NCBI GenBank assembly: GCA_000333855.2
Contig: CM007314.1
Coordinates: 284,690 to 348,689, forward strand
Length of the DNA: 64,000 nt
Direction: 5' to 3'
Source: Endotrypanum monterogeii
Lineage: Eukaryota; Euglenozoa; Kinetoplastea; Trypanosomatida; Trypanosomatidae
This document shows, piece by piece, positions 40,056 to 50,982 of this stretch. Under the pieces are notes generated by a model. The model saw only the letters and a program-made list of their open reading frames with translations, was not told the origin of the DNA and did not search any database. The translations under genes and the position numbers were made by a program. Each line of letters begins with the position of its first letter. The stretch's first letter is position 1.

Positions 40056-41062
40056 TGTGGCCTTTCGGTATGCTCCTGCCGCACACTAGAGGGTGTAACG
40101 AAAGGCGTCTTGACGTTTTTTCTCTCTATATATTTTTTGGCTACTTCTGCTCAGAGGCTCTACCGCTCCTATTTGGTGGGTCTGGTGGTTCACTTACCGA
40201 AACGAGAGTAGAAAAGAGTTTCGAAGGCCTGTTCGTGGGGAGGGGGCTGATGTGACGGTTTTCTCCAAGTGAACCGCTGAGGTTCAAAGAGGAGCGGACA
40301 GAACTCTGCACCGCGTGTGCAGTGGATTTCAAAAAAAGGGATGACGGTGATGAGGAGTTATTCAGCTGCTGCTGGTAATGATTTTCAGTGTTTAGCGTTT
40401 CTTCACAGGGGTCGCAATTTTTTTTTCGTTGAAGCATTTTCCATTTCCCCTACGTCTCCTGTAATGAGAGGATGGAGACAGCGTGTTTGATCTGAGGGGG
40501 TGGGTGGGTGTCTCCGGGCTACTGAGCGAATACACTGGAAAGTAGGGGGAAAAAGAAGTGGCGTGGAAGCACCCATTAAACTTTTTTTTTCAGTGAGTGC
40601 GAGGGAAGCGTTGGTGCTGAGAAGGCGTCAAAAGAAAAAAAAAGAACAGAGCACCTGTGGAGAGAAGGGTATGGATTCGCACTTTTTTTTTCTTATCGCG
40701 GTTAACTTCAAGTGCTTTATCGAGAGTCAGCACCGTGGCCAGATCTCCAATAATTGAGTGACATTCACTATCTTTTTTTTTCCATTATCTTTTTCGTGCA
40801 CCTTGCCCCACTTTCGCTCCTGCATGTGTGATTATATTTGTCGATGAGGGGTTGTTCTATCGAAGTCCGCAGCACATGAGTGACTGCACTTTTTTGTTTT
40901 TTTGCGGAGGAGGTTCGACCGCGTCATCGTATTTTTGTAATCATTAAACAGGAACACTGAGCGGGGAGACAAAATCACAACAGTGAGAAAAGAGATCCCA
41001 CCCTCTCGCAGTGCACATCATATCATCATGATATCTCTCTATTTTTTCCCAACAACATCCGA

Positions 41063-41098
<36 letters not shown>

Positions 41099-41333
41099 GA
41101 TGCTCTCAATGCATCTAGATGTGCCTTTCCTGGGCTTGCTTGGTGCTGAAATGGACATAGCGCGATGCTTTCTCCGTGCTGACCAGGTTGATGCACGCAA
41201 TACTTTGACTGCTTTTTCCCTCTTTCTTGGCCCCCTCAAAAAAAAAAAAAATGCACTTGTGTCATTTTTTCTCATGTATCTTCCTAAAGGGTAACGTCCT
41301 TGGAAAATTTATCTTTTTCTCGTTCGTTTTCCG
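40056..41333. other. Intergenic region, about 1.3 kb
   Basis: No gene. It contains several T8-9 runs (40574-40780), an A13 run near 41240, and (AT)n at 41065-41093. A pyrimidine tract before 41334 could be the splice region of the next gene. Confidence 0.6.
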
Positions 41334-42614
41334 ATGTCAGGTTACTGGAGCTTTCGGGAATCTGGTGTCAGCATTGCAGATGCAGCGAGATCAGCCGGTG
41401 GACTTCGGGCACTCGATCTCGCCGTCACTCAGGTTCTTCCTGTCGGTGTGGAGTTTAAAAAGACGACGCTTTCCACTGCACCAGAAGACATACTGGGACC
41501 TTTCGGAGTGAAGGCAGTGTCGCTTGCCAAAGCGGTCGAACGCGCTGGAGGAGACGATGGCTGTGTCGCAAGAAGTGTGGCACGACAGGCTTGTTTCTCT
41601 TCTCAGAGCACGTTGGTTGCGGTGGACTCCGTTGCTGCTGTGGAGAAGGATGAAGCTAATGCAAACCTCGTTACTCTCGATGAGGCCGTCGACACCGTCC
41701 AACGAAAATGGTGGGAGGCTCTGGAAGTAGACGTTCGTCCCGCTCCGTTTCTTTCCTGGGCATCCGAGTCACCTCTCATGGTGGGCACACCCGACGCGGA
41801 AACACTGAATTTCGCACGGGAGCTTCTTTCTCATTCCACCAAACGTCGAGATGAGGAGGAGGCGGTTCGATTGCACGACAGCTCCACCGCGGGGTGCGAG
41901 GCGCGCCCGGGTGAGGGGAGGGGGCAGCGAGCTTGCGTCAAACCCCCGTCGGGGGCTCAGGTAGAGCGAGCCTTTCGAAAGCACGCAAAGCATACTCTCT
42001 CACGCAGCTGTCGCTTAACAGTGCCGCGGGGGCCATCACTCCATACTGAGAAGCTGGCACGTCTTCGTGGGTCACACTCCTCTGCCGTATCGGTGCAAAG
42101 TGCTGAAGGAGAAGCGAGTCAGAGTCATGTGAGTGGCTGTATTCACCAAGATCAGGGCAAAAGCGAGAAGAGCACTCGCGTGATATCTTATCCCTCCTCG
42201 AGGTCAAATGGTCAGCGCACTGCTGAGCGCGATGGGTCCTTTCCTCCAGATAAGGTTATTCCATTCGAAGCGAGGGACGAGGATTTTTCTCCCTCTGAAG
42301 CTCTACTGGGGGCGTTGCGCACGCATTCAAACGATGTCGTCCTTTCCTCCAACGCCGAGAGGCGTGTTGAGGCCATGCAACGCAGAGAGGAGCTGGTAAT
42401 TCTTCGGCGGTACTTCACATCGTGGCTGACAGCCGCGGGGCAGCGACATATTCAGAAGCGTGTCGCTTCGTATCACTGCTTCTTGATGGAATGTGTCAGG
42501 GACACAATGGGAACCACAACATCGCGAGTTGTAGAGGGTGAGGCCACAGGTTCATATACTCAAACCGCCTCTGACTTCGGACTAGTCTCCCATCGAGGCG
42601 AGGGAAACTCTTGA
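41334..42614 (+). CDS. Hypothetical protein, unrecognised
   Basis: I do not recognise this 426-residue protein. Residues 1-120 are mixed helix/strand, 155-330 are Ser/Arg/Glu-rich and look disordered, and near the C-terminus a segment REELVILRRYFTSWLTAA resembles one Sfi1-like or IQ-like unit that can bind a centrin or calmodulin. One such unit is not diagnostic. No signal or membrane segment. It sits just before the AKT-like kinase gene, separated by a 2.2-kb spacer. Confidence 0.55.
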   Translation: MSGYWSFRESGVSIADAARSAGGLRALDLAVTQVLPVGVEFKKTTLSTAPEDILGPFGVKAVSLAKAVERAGGDDGCVARSVARQACFSSQSTLVAVDSVAAVEKDEANANLVTLDEAVDTVQRKWWEALEVDVRPAPFLSWASESPLMVGTPDAETLNFARELLSHSTKRRDEEEAVRLHDSSTAGCEARPGEGRGQRACVKPPSGAQVERAFRKHAKHTLSRSCRLTVPRGPSLHTEKLARLRGSHSSAVSVQSAEGEASQSHVSGCIHQDQGKSEKSTRVISYPSSRSNGQRTAERDGSFPPDKVIPFEARDEDFSPSEALLGALRTHSNDVVLSSNAERRVEAMQRREELVILRRYFTSWLTAAGQRHIQKRVASYHCFLMECVRDTMGTTTSRVVEGEATGSYTQTASDFGLVSHRGEGNS

Positions 42615-44782
42615 CAAAGCTTCCTCATAGATTAGCACAATCATAGATGAGCAAATAGGCCACTGCTGCTGTAAAATTTCTTTTTGTTTTATTATTATTC
42701 GGTACCCAACGTGTCTCGAGTAATGAAGCAATAATTTGTATTTGCTCAGCGCGTGTGGAGGGCGCGAACAAGGAGCGAAACGGAGGGGCTGGTCTACAGA
42801 GAAACCAATCGGGGCACATAGACCCCCCCCCCCCCCCCACAAACACACACACACACACACACACACACGAGTAGTGGAGCTCGCATGTCGGGCTGAGTTG
42901 CGTAGATACCTGAAAACAGTTTGAGACCTCAATCCCTTTGTTGCTTGAGTGGGGACTGGTCGGGTTTGACTATTAAAAGAGAGCGGCCTTACCGAGGGGC
43001 TTCAGGGTTGTGTTATCTCACTATCTTTTTATCTTCACCCCGAAGTGAAGCTAAGAATCACTGATATTCGGCATGCTTAAAAAAAAAAAATGTCACTCAT
43101 GTAACGTCCTCCTCACTCCTCCTATTTGCTGTATCTCTCACCTCGTGCATTATATGCTGTCCTATCTTTCCATCCAACACTTTTCAGTGTTTCTATATCG
43201 TATCTCTGCAGTCGCAGAAAACACAGCGCCTTCTCTTTTTTTTTCACGCTTACTCACCCCATCGAAAAACAAAAGAAACTAGTTCTACACTTCCCTCAAA
43301 ACTTCACTCACTCTATTTCATCAGTTTCCCTTAGATCTTCCTCTCGTACAGAGCCTCATTTCCAACTCCTCACTTGTGTCATTATTCACCACCGCTCATC
43401 TTTATTCATATCCCGAACTCTCTCCCCTTCCTTCGTAGGATCGACTCGCATACTTTTTTTTTTTTTTTTTGTTGCAAACTGGGGGAAAGTGACACAGAAG
43501 AAAAGGAGTATCACATCCGTGGAAAGCGTCAACACCCACTTGGATCACATGGAAGGGTAAAAAAAAAAGAAACACACACATACAAGCGAGAAAAAAAAGA
43601 GACTCCCCCCCAAAGCGAAAGCTGGGCTTTCTGCAACGTTTGATTAGCTGAAAGAAATATTTTAACTTTCTCCCTTATCTTTTTTTTTTTTTTTCGGATT
43701 TTGAAAAAGCGGAAACTATTCTTCCTAAGCACATCTAGGTGGCTCTACGTTCCCTTCCCTTGTCACCACACAAACGTGTTTTTGTTTCTTTCCGTTTCTC
43801 ACAGAAGAAATCCCTCTGGTGAATATCTCGTGTTTCTGTTCTAGTGGTGTGGGTCGCTCGCACTCTTTGCTCTTGAAAAAAAAATTCCCCTTTTTTGCCT
43901 ACTCATTTGTTTCGGAAATAACAGACTTCAGCAACTACCCTCTCTTCCCCTCAGTGCTGTTTTATTATTATTTTTTTGTCTCCGCTTCGACTCTTTCCTG
44001 TTTCCCTTTAGTTTGCTTTCTTAGGCTCTTTCCTTCCTTCCGCTTTTTTTTTTCTGTTAACTTCCTGTATGTGGTTTATTATTGCGTCACTTCGTACCAC
44101 AAAAATTCCGTTACCGCGCGTATCCGCTCTTCTCCGCTCCTCTCCTCTCCTCTCCTCTCCTCTCCCATGCTCATAAGTGTATGACCAGACTGAGTATTCC
44201 ACAATAGAAGTAGAGAGTTGCCTTTTTTTTTTTGGTGTGTGTGTGTATGGTTTGTGGTTCTGTCGGACATCCCCACCATTGATTATTTTTTTTCCACCCT
44301 GTGGAGCCAAGTACATATTCTGCCGATTCTTCCTCATTTTTATCCACGCACTTTTCGACAACTGCCTCTGTGTCGGAGTGTGCTGCGCCTTCCATTTTTT
44401 TTTTGTCCCCCCTTTGGCGCTTGTGCTCTGTTTCTTCACCGTCGCTCTTGACCATCTCCCCTTCCCCCCCCTTATCATACGCGGGGAGGGGCCGAGGCAA
44501 TTTAGAATCGCATTAGACAATTATTATTATTATTATTTTTATTTTTATTATTGCTGGACGTGCCGCTGTTTTCGGTTCATGTTTTCGTGAACTGTGTCGC
44601 TTTGGTCTTTCTTCTGTCGTCGTCTTCTCATCTGCGGTGGACGAAGTCGACTGCTTGGCTTCCTCCTCAGATAACTCGTTTCATTTGTATTCGCACACTA
44701 CACCCTGCCCACACGAAAGGGTGAGAACGGCACGTTCCGAGCGAACAGTGGTCGTGCACATTGGATCAAGACGAGCGGAGGC
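42615..44782. other. Intergenic region, about 2.2 kb
   Basis: No gene. Microsatellites: C16 at 42823-42838 followed by (CA)n at 42843-42868; T17 at 43454-43470; T15 near 43681; (TCTCC)n at about 44136-44165; (TTA)n at 44520-44553. The pyrimidine-rich right half (43.1-44.65 kb) is a long candidate splice region for the kinase gene. Confidence 0.6.
44136..44165 (+). repeat. (TCTCC)n pentanucleotide repeat
   Basis: About six pyrimidine-only units in tandem within the spacer upstream of the AKT-like kinase. Confidence 0.8.
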
Positions 44783-46315
44783 ATGAGTGGCTATTTGAAG
44801 GTGCTATCCCAGGAGGGTAACTGGGAGACGCGCTACATTGAGATTCAGGATACCAAGCTGCGCCTTTGGAAAACGAAGGGAGACAAAGAATCCGGTGCGG
44901 CTGTGGTGAAGGAGCTAGACCTCAAGTGTGCTACGTTGCGAGACATGCCAGAGCCCAATACGTGGGTGGTACAGCCTGAAAAAGCAGAGGCAACGTATTT
45001 CCAAGCAGAGAAAGCCGAGCGGAAGACAGAGTGGATGGAAACTCTGCGTCACTACAACTCGAGCAGCTCTGTGTCGGAGAAGGTAACGCTTAGGGACTTT
45101 GAAAAGAAGTTTGTCTTGGGGAAAGGATCTTATGGAAAGGTCTTCATGGTAGTCAAGAAGGACACAGGGAAGTGGTACGCTATGAAAGAGATGAATGCAG
45201 AGAAGATGCGGCAGGCAGAGATCAAGGCACCTTTCGCAGAGCGCATCATCCTAGAAGAAATCGACCACCCTTTCATTGTCCACCTTCACTATTCTTTCCA
45301 GGAGCAAGGAAACTTGTACATGATTCTCGATCTACTAGCAGGCGGCGAGCTTTTCACCTACATTGAGCAGCACGCGCCACTCGATGAAGAGGTCGTCAAG
45401 TTTTATGCAGCGGAAGTTGCTTTGGCGCTCGGGTATCTGCACAGCCGCAACATCATTTATCGCGATTTGAAGCCTGAGAATGTTGTATTTGACCGTGATG
45501 GACACGCTTGTCTCACTGACTTTGGGCTTGCCAAGGCTAACGTGCACGAACCGAATGCTGTCACGTACTGTGGAACCAACGAGTACCTGGCTCCCGAGCT
45601 TTTGAAGGGTGTGCCTCATGGCAAAGCGGTGGACTGGTGGTCCTTGGGTCTCATGATTTGTGAGATGCTTTTCAATGACCTCCCCTTCTACGACGAAAAT
45701 CCGATGCACATGCAAATGAAGATTTTAACCGAGGAAGTCTCCTTTCCATCGCATATACAGATCACAGAGGAGATGAAGGATTTGATTCGCTGCTTGCTCG
45801 ACAAAAATCCAGAGGGACGCCTACAAACGCTAGAGGCATTCAAAGCACACCCGTGCTTTTCAAATTTGGACTTCGGTCTTCTGGAAGCGCGCAAGCTCAA
45901 GGCGCCGATAACACCCGACCCGAACCCAGCACATAACTTCTCGAGCGAGTTTACGAGTGAGGTGATTGTTCCCAATGAGTCACCATCTCAGACTGTGGTC
46001 ACACTGGCCGGCTACACCTACGATCGAGATGTATCAGAACAAGGGAGGTCGCTCTCTCACTCCCCGGCTATAGCCGAAGACTCGCGGGAACTGCGAGCAT
46101 CGAAAAAAGGGTCTACGAGTAGCAGTGAGCCTGCCACTTTTCTGGTGACGGGGGAGCCGGCGACTTCAAGGTCCGGTGCAACTGGGTCGCCTACAAAACA
46201 GGGTGTGACTGGCTCCGCAAAGAAGGTTGAGCACCACATTCCGCTGAAGGTTGCACCACAGGCCGCGCGGAAAAAGTTGCTGAAGAGTAGCAGCCCTGAC
46301 GAGAAGACGGAGTAG
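44783..46315 (+). CDS. PH-domain AGC kinase, AKT/RAC-like
   Basis: The product is 510 residues. Residues 1-92 form a PH domain (MSGYLKVLSQEGNWETRYIEI, ending with the EWMETLRH helix). The kinase domain (about 106-360) has the Gly loop GKGSYG (113-118), catalytic Lys135, YRDLKPEN with Asp228, DFG 246-248, and the activation-loop Thr265 in CGTNEYLAPE. The tail has a turn-motif-like TPDPNP (377-382) and a hydrophobic motif LAGYTY with Thr412, followed by about 98 Ser/Thr-rich residues to the end, an unusually long tail for AKT. This is the RAC/AKT-like kinase of trypanosomatids, linked in Leishmania to survival under stress. The PH domain suggests phosphoinositide recruitment. Confidence 0.94.
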   Translation: MSGYLKVLSQEGNWETRYIEIQDTKLRLWKTKGDKESGAAVVKELDLKCATLRDMPEPNTWVVQPEKAEATYFQAEKAERKTEWMETLRHYNSSSSVSEKVTLRDFEKKFVLGKGSYGKVFMVVKKDTGKWYAMKEMNAEKMRQAEIKAPFAERIILEEIDHPFIVHLHYSFQEQGNLYMILDLLAGGELFTYIEQHAPLDEEVVKFYAAEVALALGYLHSRNIIYRDLKPENVVFDRDGHACLTDFGLAKANVHEPNAVTYCGTNEYLAPELLKGVPHGKAVDWWSLGLMICEMLFNDLPFYDENPMHMQMKILTEEVSFPSHIQITEEMKDLIRCLLDKNPEGRLQTLEAFKAHPCFSNLDFGLLEARKLKAPITPDPNPAHNFSSEFTSEVIVPNESPSQTVVTLAGYTYDRDVSEQGRSLSHSPAIAEDSRELRASKKGSTSSSEPATFLVTGEPATSRSGATGSPTKQGVTGSAKKVEHHIPLKVAPQAARKKLLKSSSPDEKTE

Positions 46316-49300
46316 CCGGAAGAGGACCATTTTTAGAAGGATTTTATCACGTGTCCTTGATCCTCCTACCTCCTACAACTTCCCGGTCAGCCGGTGCTCC
46401 CTGGGCCTGAGTGCAGCTGGATAGTGAGACGTCTAGACAACAACGGTGGCGGACGCCGATCTTGCTGCGTCAATGAAATGCAGCGGTTACAAATCGGTGG
46501 CACAACAGAATCATGCCAGTTCTGCAATGGTGCAAGGAATGATGAACTCATCAAGTGGAGAGAGTTGTTTCTTCGAAAAAACAGAAAAAGTGTACTCTTT
46601 TCACCCTTTATAAAAACTTGTTCTTTCGTTTTCTGTTTTTTTTTGGGGGGGTAGGGGGGGACTCCTTCGCTGTCGTCAACGTGACAGTGCTCTCTCTCTC
46701 TGCGCTCTGTTTGATTTTCATTCTCCGTTCTCCTCGTGTGTTGCCATTGCTGGGCATCTCTGGTCGCTGCTCTTGCGTTCGCAGCTACTCCACCCTTTTT
46801 TCCTTCCCTTTGCCATCCCTGTCCTGCGTCCGGGGATCACGCTATTGGGGGTGCTTTGCTGTATCTCGCCACGTCAGCTTTTAGTGTCTTTTTGATTGGT
46901 TCCTTGTTAACGTATTGCTCTGATCTTTTTTTGTCGTTGGCTATAAGTTTTCTCCCCAAGACCTCTCGTATTCCCTCTAAATGAGAGGTTTCGTTCTCGG
47001 GCCACTGGCACTGCTACTACTTATATCGTGCATGTGTATGTGTGTGTGTGTTCACACACCGGTTCCAACGATTGCTCGTTACTGCACCTCGCCTTTAGAC
47101 GGAGCGCGGCGCGAGTCACAGATGATGCCATAATGCTGAGGTGGAGTTGCACAGGGAAGCGTTTTTACGAGGGTGTTGGTGTTTTTTTTTTTCACAAGCC
47201 GACTGGATGGCGTATCGTGCTTGTGGTCTGAGCAGCCCCAAGCCCCCCCCCCCAAAAAAAAAAATGTCAGTTTTCGTGAGCGATGTCGATACCCGAACCA
47301 CGATAGAAAGACGCGAACCTTTTTTGTAGTTTACAACAGAATCTGCAGTCCGTTATTTTCACCTGTTTTTCTCTCTCTGCATCTCCTAGTGCCCTCTTCC
47401 CTCCCTCTTCTTTGTAACCTCCCCCTTTTTTTTCTTCTTTCTCTTTGCGTGGGGGACAGTCCAGAGTGTCATTCCCGACTGCAAACGTCATTTTCTTTGT
47501 ACATCTTTCGATTCAATTGCCGTTCTCGTTGTTCATCTTCCTCTGTGCTACACACAGATCTCTGACCTTTTTTCCCCTCTCCTCTTTGTTCTCAGTTTTG
47601 CTTTGCTGCACATGCTTTTTGCTCCTGCCCTCCCTTCCCTTTTCTCCTTTCTTGGTCCCGCTGGCGGTGTGTGCGTGTGTGTGTGTTGGGGGGGGGGTGC
47701 ACTTCGTTATTTAATCTAGTCCACATCAGATGTTGATGCAACTGCAGCACGTGTATGTTTCTTCCCTCCCCTCATATCTGAGTCCTCGTTCGATGGATGG
47801 TTTGGAGCGATATATATATATATATATATATATATTATGTGAGAATGCATTGGTCATATATGGGCTGTTTCAGCGGGGGATGCGCATGCTTTCGTCCGTG
47901 GTGAGTTCGCTGTATCATATGAAGAAGGTCACACCTGCTGGTGGAGAAGTAGTGTGTAGAGCTGGAGGCGCCAGTCTGCTCGCTTTGTACAGTTTTTTAT
48001 TCCTCAGTGTCTGGCATGTGTATCTTCATTTCATAGTCTATTGGTTTCTTTGTCGTTCTCTTTTGTGTGATGTGAGCTTAGTTGCGGGATGCGTTGGGAT
48101 CCATTTTCGTTGCCCTTCTGTTTATTTTACCGTCTTTTCGTAACTGTTGGTGCTGCGCACGGTTGCGGGATTGTAGGGAGGAGGAGACAAGGGGACCTGC
48201 GGGAAATGAAGGAAGCAGCCCTCCTACACTGAGGCTGTCATTCAGTGTGCTTCATCGGTGCTGAAATGTAGAAGCATACTCCTTTGCATCTGGTCGTGAT
48301 TTTTTTTTTTGAGAAAACATATTTCTCTACTTCGTCTCGGCGTGCATGTGTCTTTCTTTGTTTTACTCGACTGAGGGGTCACGTGTCAGGTTCTTGTGTT
48401 TCAACTATTTGTTCTCTCTTCACCTTTTTGACTGACGCTCGCCTTGTGTATTTCGGTGCGCGAGTGAGTCTTGTGCGGTACCCCTGTCGGAGCCTGAGAG
48501 ATCTCCAGTCCAGAGTGGTGTAAGATTTGGAGAAGGCGTTGTTCATTGAGTGGCGCGCGCAGAGCGGTGAGAAAGAATTCCCTTCGTCGGGAAAATTAGT
48601 TGTGTTTTCCTGGTGTTTTACTTTCAGTTTTGTGTGGACTCCCTTCTCGGTCGCCCTGCATGGAAAGGGGACATAAAGGGATTACACAGGAAGGGAGGTG
48701 TTTGCACGCTACATTTCCATGTCTGCACCTGTGCACCCACCTCTGCGACTCTGTCTCCCCAGGATTGATCGTGTGTAGTTGTGTGTGTGTGTTGATATCG
48801 AGTGTGTTCCACATTGTAATTCACAATTTTTTTCCTCATGGCTCTCCGTTTACGTACTCTTTATAACACTCATTTTTACCAAAAAAAAAAGTGGCGTGCA
48901 GGAGGTCTTTACGCGACAAGAGCAACAGAGCAGTGATCATATTGCACCATTCAATGTGCGCCCCGCAAATCTGTTGATGTGTCTTGCTGCACGCCTTTGG
49001 CTTTCTCCCAGCGATAAGTATGCGCTGCACGTTCTCTCTCTCAATTATTCCACGTTCCCTTTCTCTTAGTCAGAAAAAAAAATTGTTCGTTTCTTGTTTT
49101 TCTTCGTCCCTCTCTTTCTACTGTATTCCCCCCTCCTGTTCAGTCGTTCTCTTTGGTTTCCTTGGGCGCCGATTTGTATGAGCTATGTGTTGGTTCCCTG
49201 ATTACTTTTTTTGATTTCCCCTTTTTTTTTTGTGTAGTCTTCGCCGCCTCTTTCCCTTTCGTCCGGAAACTCTCTTTTTCTCCCTTTGTCCTCCTCCTCC

Positions 49301-50412
49301 TCCTTCTTGCCCCCATTTTTTTTTGAAAATGGGCCTGGGCTCGTGTGCACCCTTGTGTTGTTTGTGTGTTTGTTTGGATGTGTGTGTGTGTGTGTGTGTG
49401 AGTGGCATATATATATATATATATATATATTTCTAAGCGTTTTGCCTTTGAGTTTGTAACTTATGCGTGCGAGTGTGTACCTCTGTTGAACCTGGCATTC
49501 TCTCTCTGTGCGTCTCTGTGTGTTCGTGTGTATGTTTTTTTTTCCTCATCCCCTCAGCATTCATCATCTCACTCCTTCCCTCCAAAAAAAAAAAAACAGG
49601 GTAAAAGGGGAAAAAAAATGAGCACATGCTCTTTTATTTTTCATTAACGCAGGGAAAAAAGAGTTAATACTTTTTTTCATGGTGCGTCTGTGCCGTCAAT
49701 TTTCACAGTCCTCTCTTTCCCTCTTGTTTTTCTTCCCCAATCTCAAAGAGAAGGGATTCGTTGCTCGTGTCTGTTCCCCCCTTTTTCCTCTACGCCACGC
49801 TGTGTAAACGCAAGACAGTCTTTGCGTGTGTTTGTGTGGCAATTGGCTTAGTCCTCTTTTTCTCATGCTTTTTTTTTTTTGTTGTTGTTGTACCGAGGCG
49901 TTGTTCGCTCACTGCACAACGCACAGCACCTGCGTGCGTACTTTCTTTGCGCTGTCCTCGCACATCAGCCCTCGGGTGGAGGGGTGAGGGAAATGGGAAT
50001 ATCCTTTCACTTGAGATGCAAGTCTTAGGGCACATGCACGGGTGTGTGTACAGGAATGATCAATGGTGTTGCGGACTCTCTCTGACCGTCGGCGAGCTTT
50101 GGAAAAGTTCTTCGCTACCACGCAATATATATAAATAATAAAAAAAGGCAATGATGCTGACAGAGGTCTACGTTCCCATGGCCTGGGAAGTCGCACCTAT
50201 TCCGTTTCACCCCTCTTTCTTCCTCCTTTTTCCCCTGCAGGGGCATGCCGTAAGTGGGAGAAGCTACTTCGATCACCCCCCCCCCTTTCCTCCCTTCCTC
50301 CCTTTCTTCCATACCTGTGGCTTGACTCATATCTGCTTGGGGCCGCTATTTCGACAGTATCATCGCTTTATAAGCGTCTGTTTTTGCAGTCGGCTCCGGT
50401 CCTTGTGAAGTA
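46316..50412. other. Longest intergenic stretch, about 4.1 kb
   Basis: No protein gene supported; the open frames are short, T/C-rich or low complexity. Contents: G7 runs near 46644 and 47690, (TA)n at 47811-47835, (TG)n 49373-49400 joined to (AT)n 49406-49431, many T8-10 runs (47188, 48300, 49220, 49870). A long pyrimidine-rich zone (47.3-47.7 kb, 49.0-49.3 kb) could be splice tract or part of an untranslated RNA. It is larger than the typical 1-kb spacer here. Confidence 0.55.
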
Positions 50413-50982
50413 ATGGCAATTTGTTTCCATCGCAGTAGCGTGCGTGACACCCTGGCGCTTGCGCTCGGCTTACTCTGGTGCGTGCTTGTTGCACTCTCCA
50501 CACCGGTCCACGCCGACCCCATTTCCATTGCTGGGAGGGTTGATGTAAGGCATGATGTTGCTCCATACGTCGTGGTGCGGGTGGTGGACGACAGGACCGG
50601 CACAGTGGTGCGCAGCGCCCCCCTGGATGCGACTCGCTGTTTCAGTTTCGCCAACATCGCCTCCCCTGCCGTGTCGGTCGAGGCCACGGTTGAGCTGCCA
50701 GGCCACTTATTCGACCTCGACGCTTCCGCCTCTGTTCTCACGAGCGCCGTTTCCACGTCCAGCTCTACTGCCCCCGTGCAACTGACGATTTCCACCATAC
50801 GCAAAGGTGAGAGCGTGTCTCGTGGGGTACCGACCTCAGCTGTTGGTGGCAGCAACACTTCTGCTGCCCTCGCGCTAGTGCTGCTCATGGCGGCTTGGTG
50901 CGGGCGTCATACTGTCGTCCATATACTGAACATGCCGAGTCTGAAGCTACCAAAGCAGCGGAAGGTAATGGTCGGCATGTGA
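50413..50982 (+). CDS. Secreted/type I membrane protein, possibly EMC7-like
   Basis: The product is 189 residues with a signal peptide (hydrophobic core TLALALGLLWCVLVAL, likely cleavage after HADP). The luminal part (about 37-130) is all-beta: ISIAGRVDVRHD, YVVVRVVDDRTGTVVRSAPL, CFSFANIASPAVSVEATVELPG, then APVQLTIS, consistent with the carbohydrate-binding-like beta-sandwich of EMC7. A transmembrane helix (ALALVLLMAAWCG) and a short basic tail follow. EMC7 is a subunit of the ER membrane complex that inserts tail-anchored and multipass proteins. The call is by topology and fold pattern, with no diagnostic motif. Confidence 0.5.
   Translation: MAICFHRSSVRDTLALALGLLWCVLVALSTPVHADPISIAGRVDVRHDVAPYVVVRVVDDRTGTVVRSAPLDATRCFSFANIASPAVSVEATVELPGHLFDLDASASVLTSAVSTSSSTAPVQLTISTIRKGESVSRGVPTSAVGGSNTSAALALVLLMAAWCGRHTVVHILNMPSLKLPKQRKVMVGM

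Noticed and set aside
50346..50888. A 180-codon minus-strand frame.
   Set aside because: Antisense to the signal-peptide-bearing plus-strand gene and against the direction of the array.
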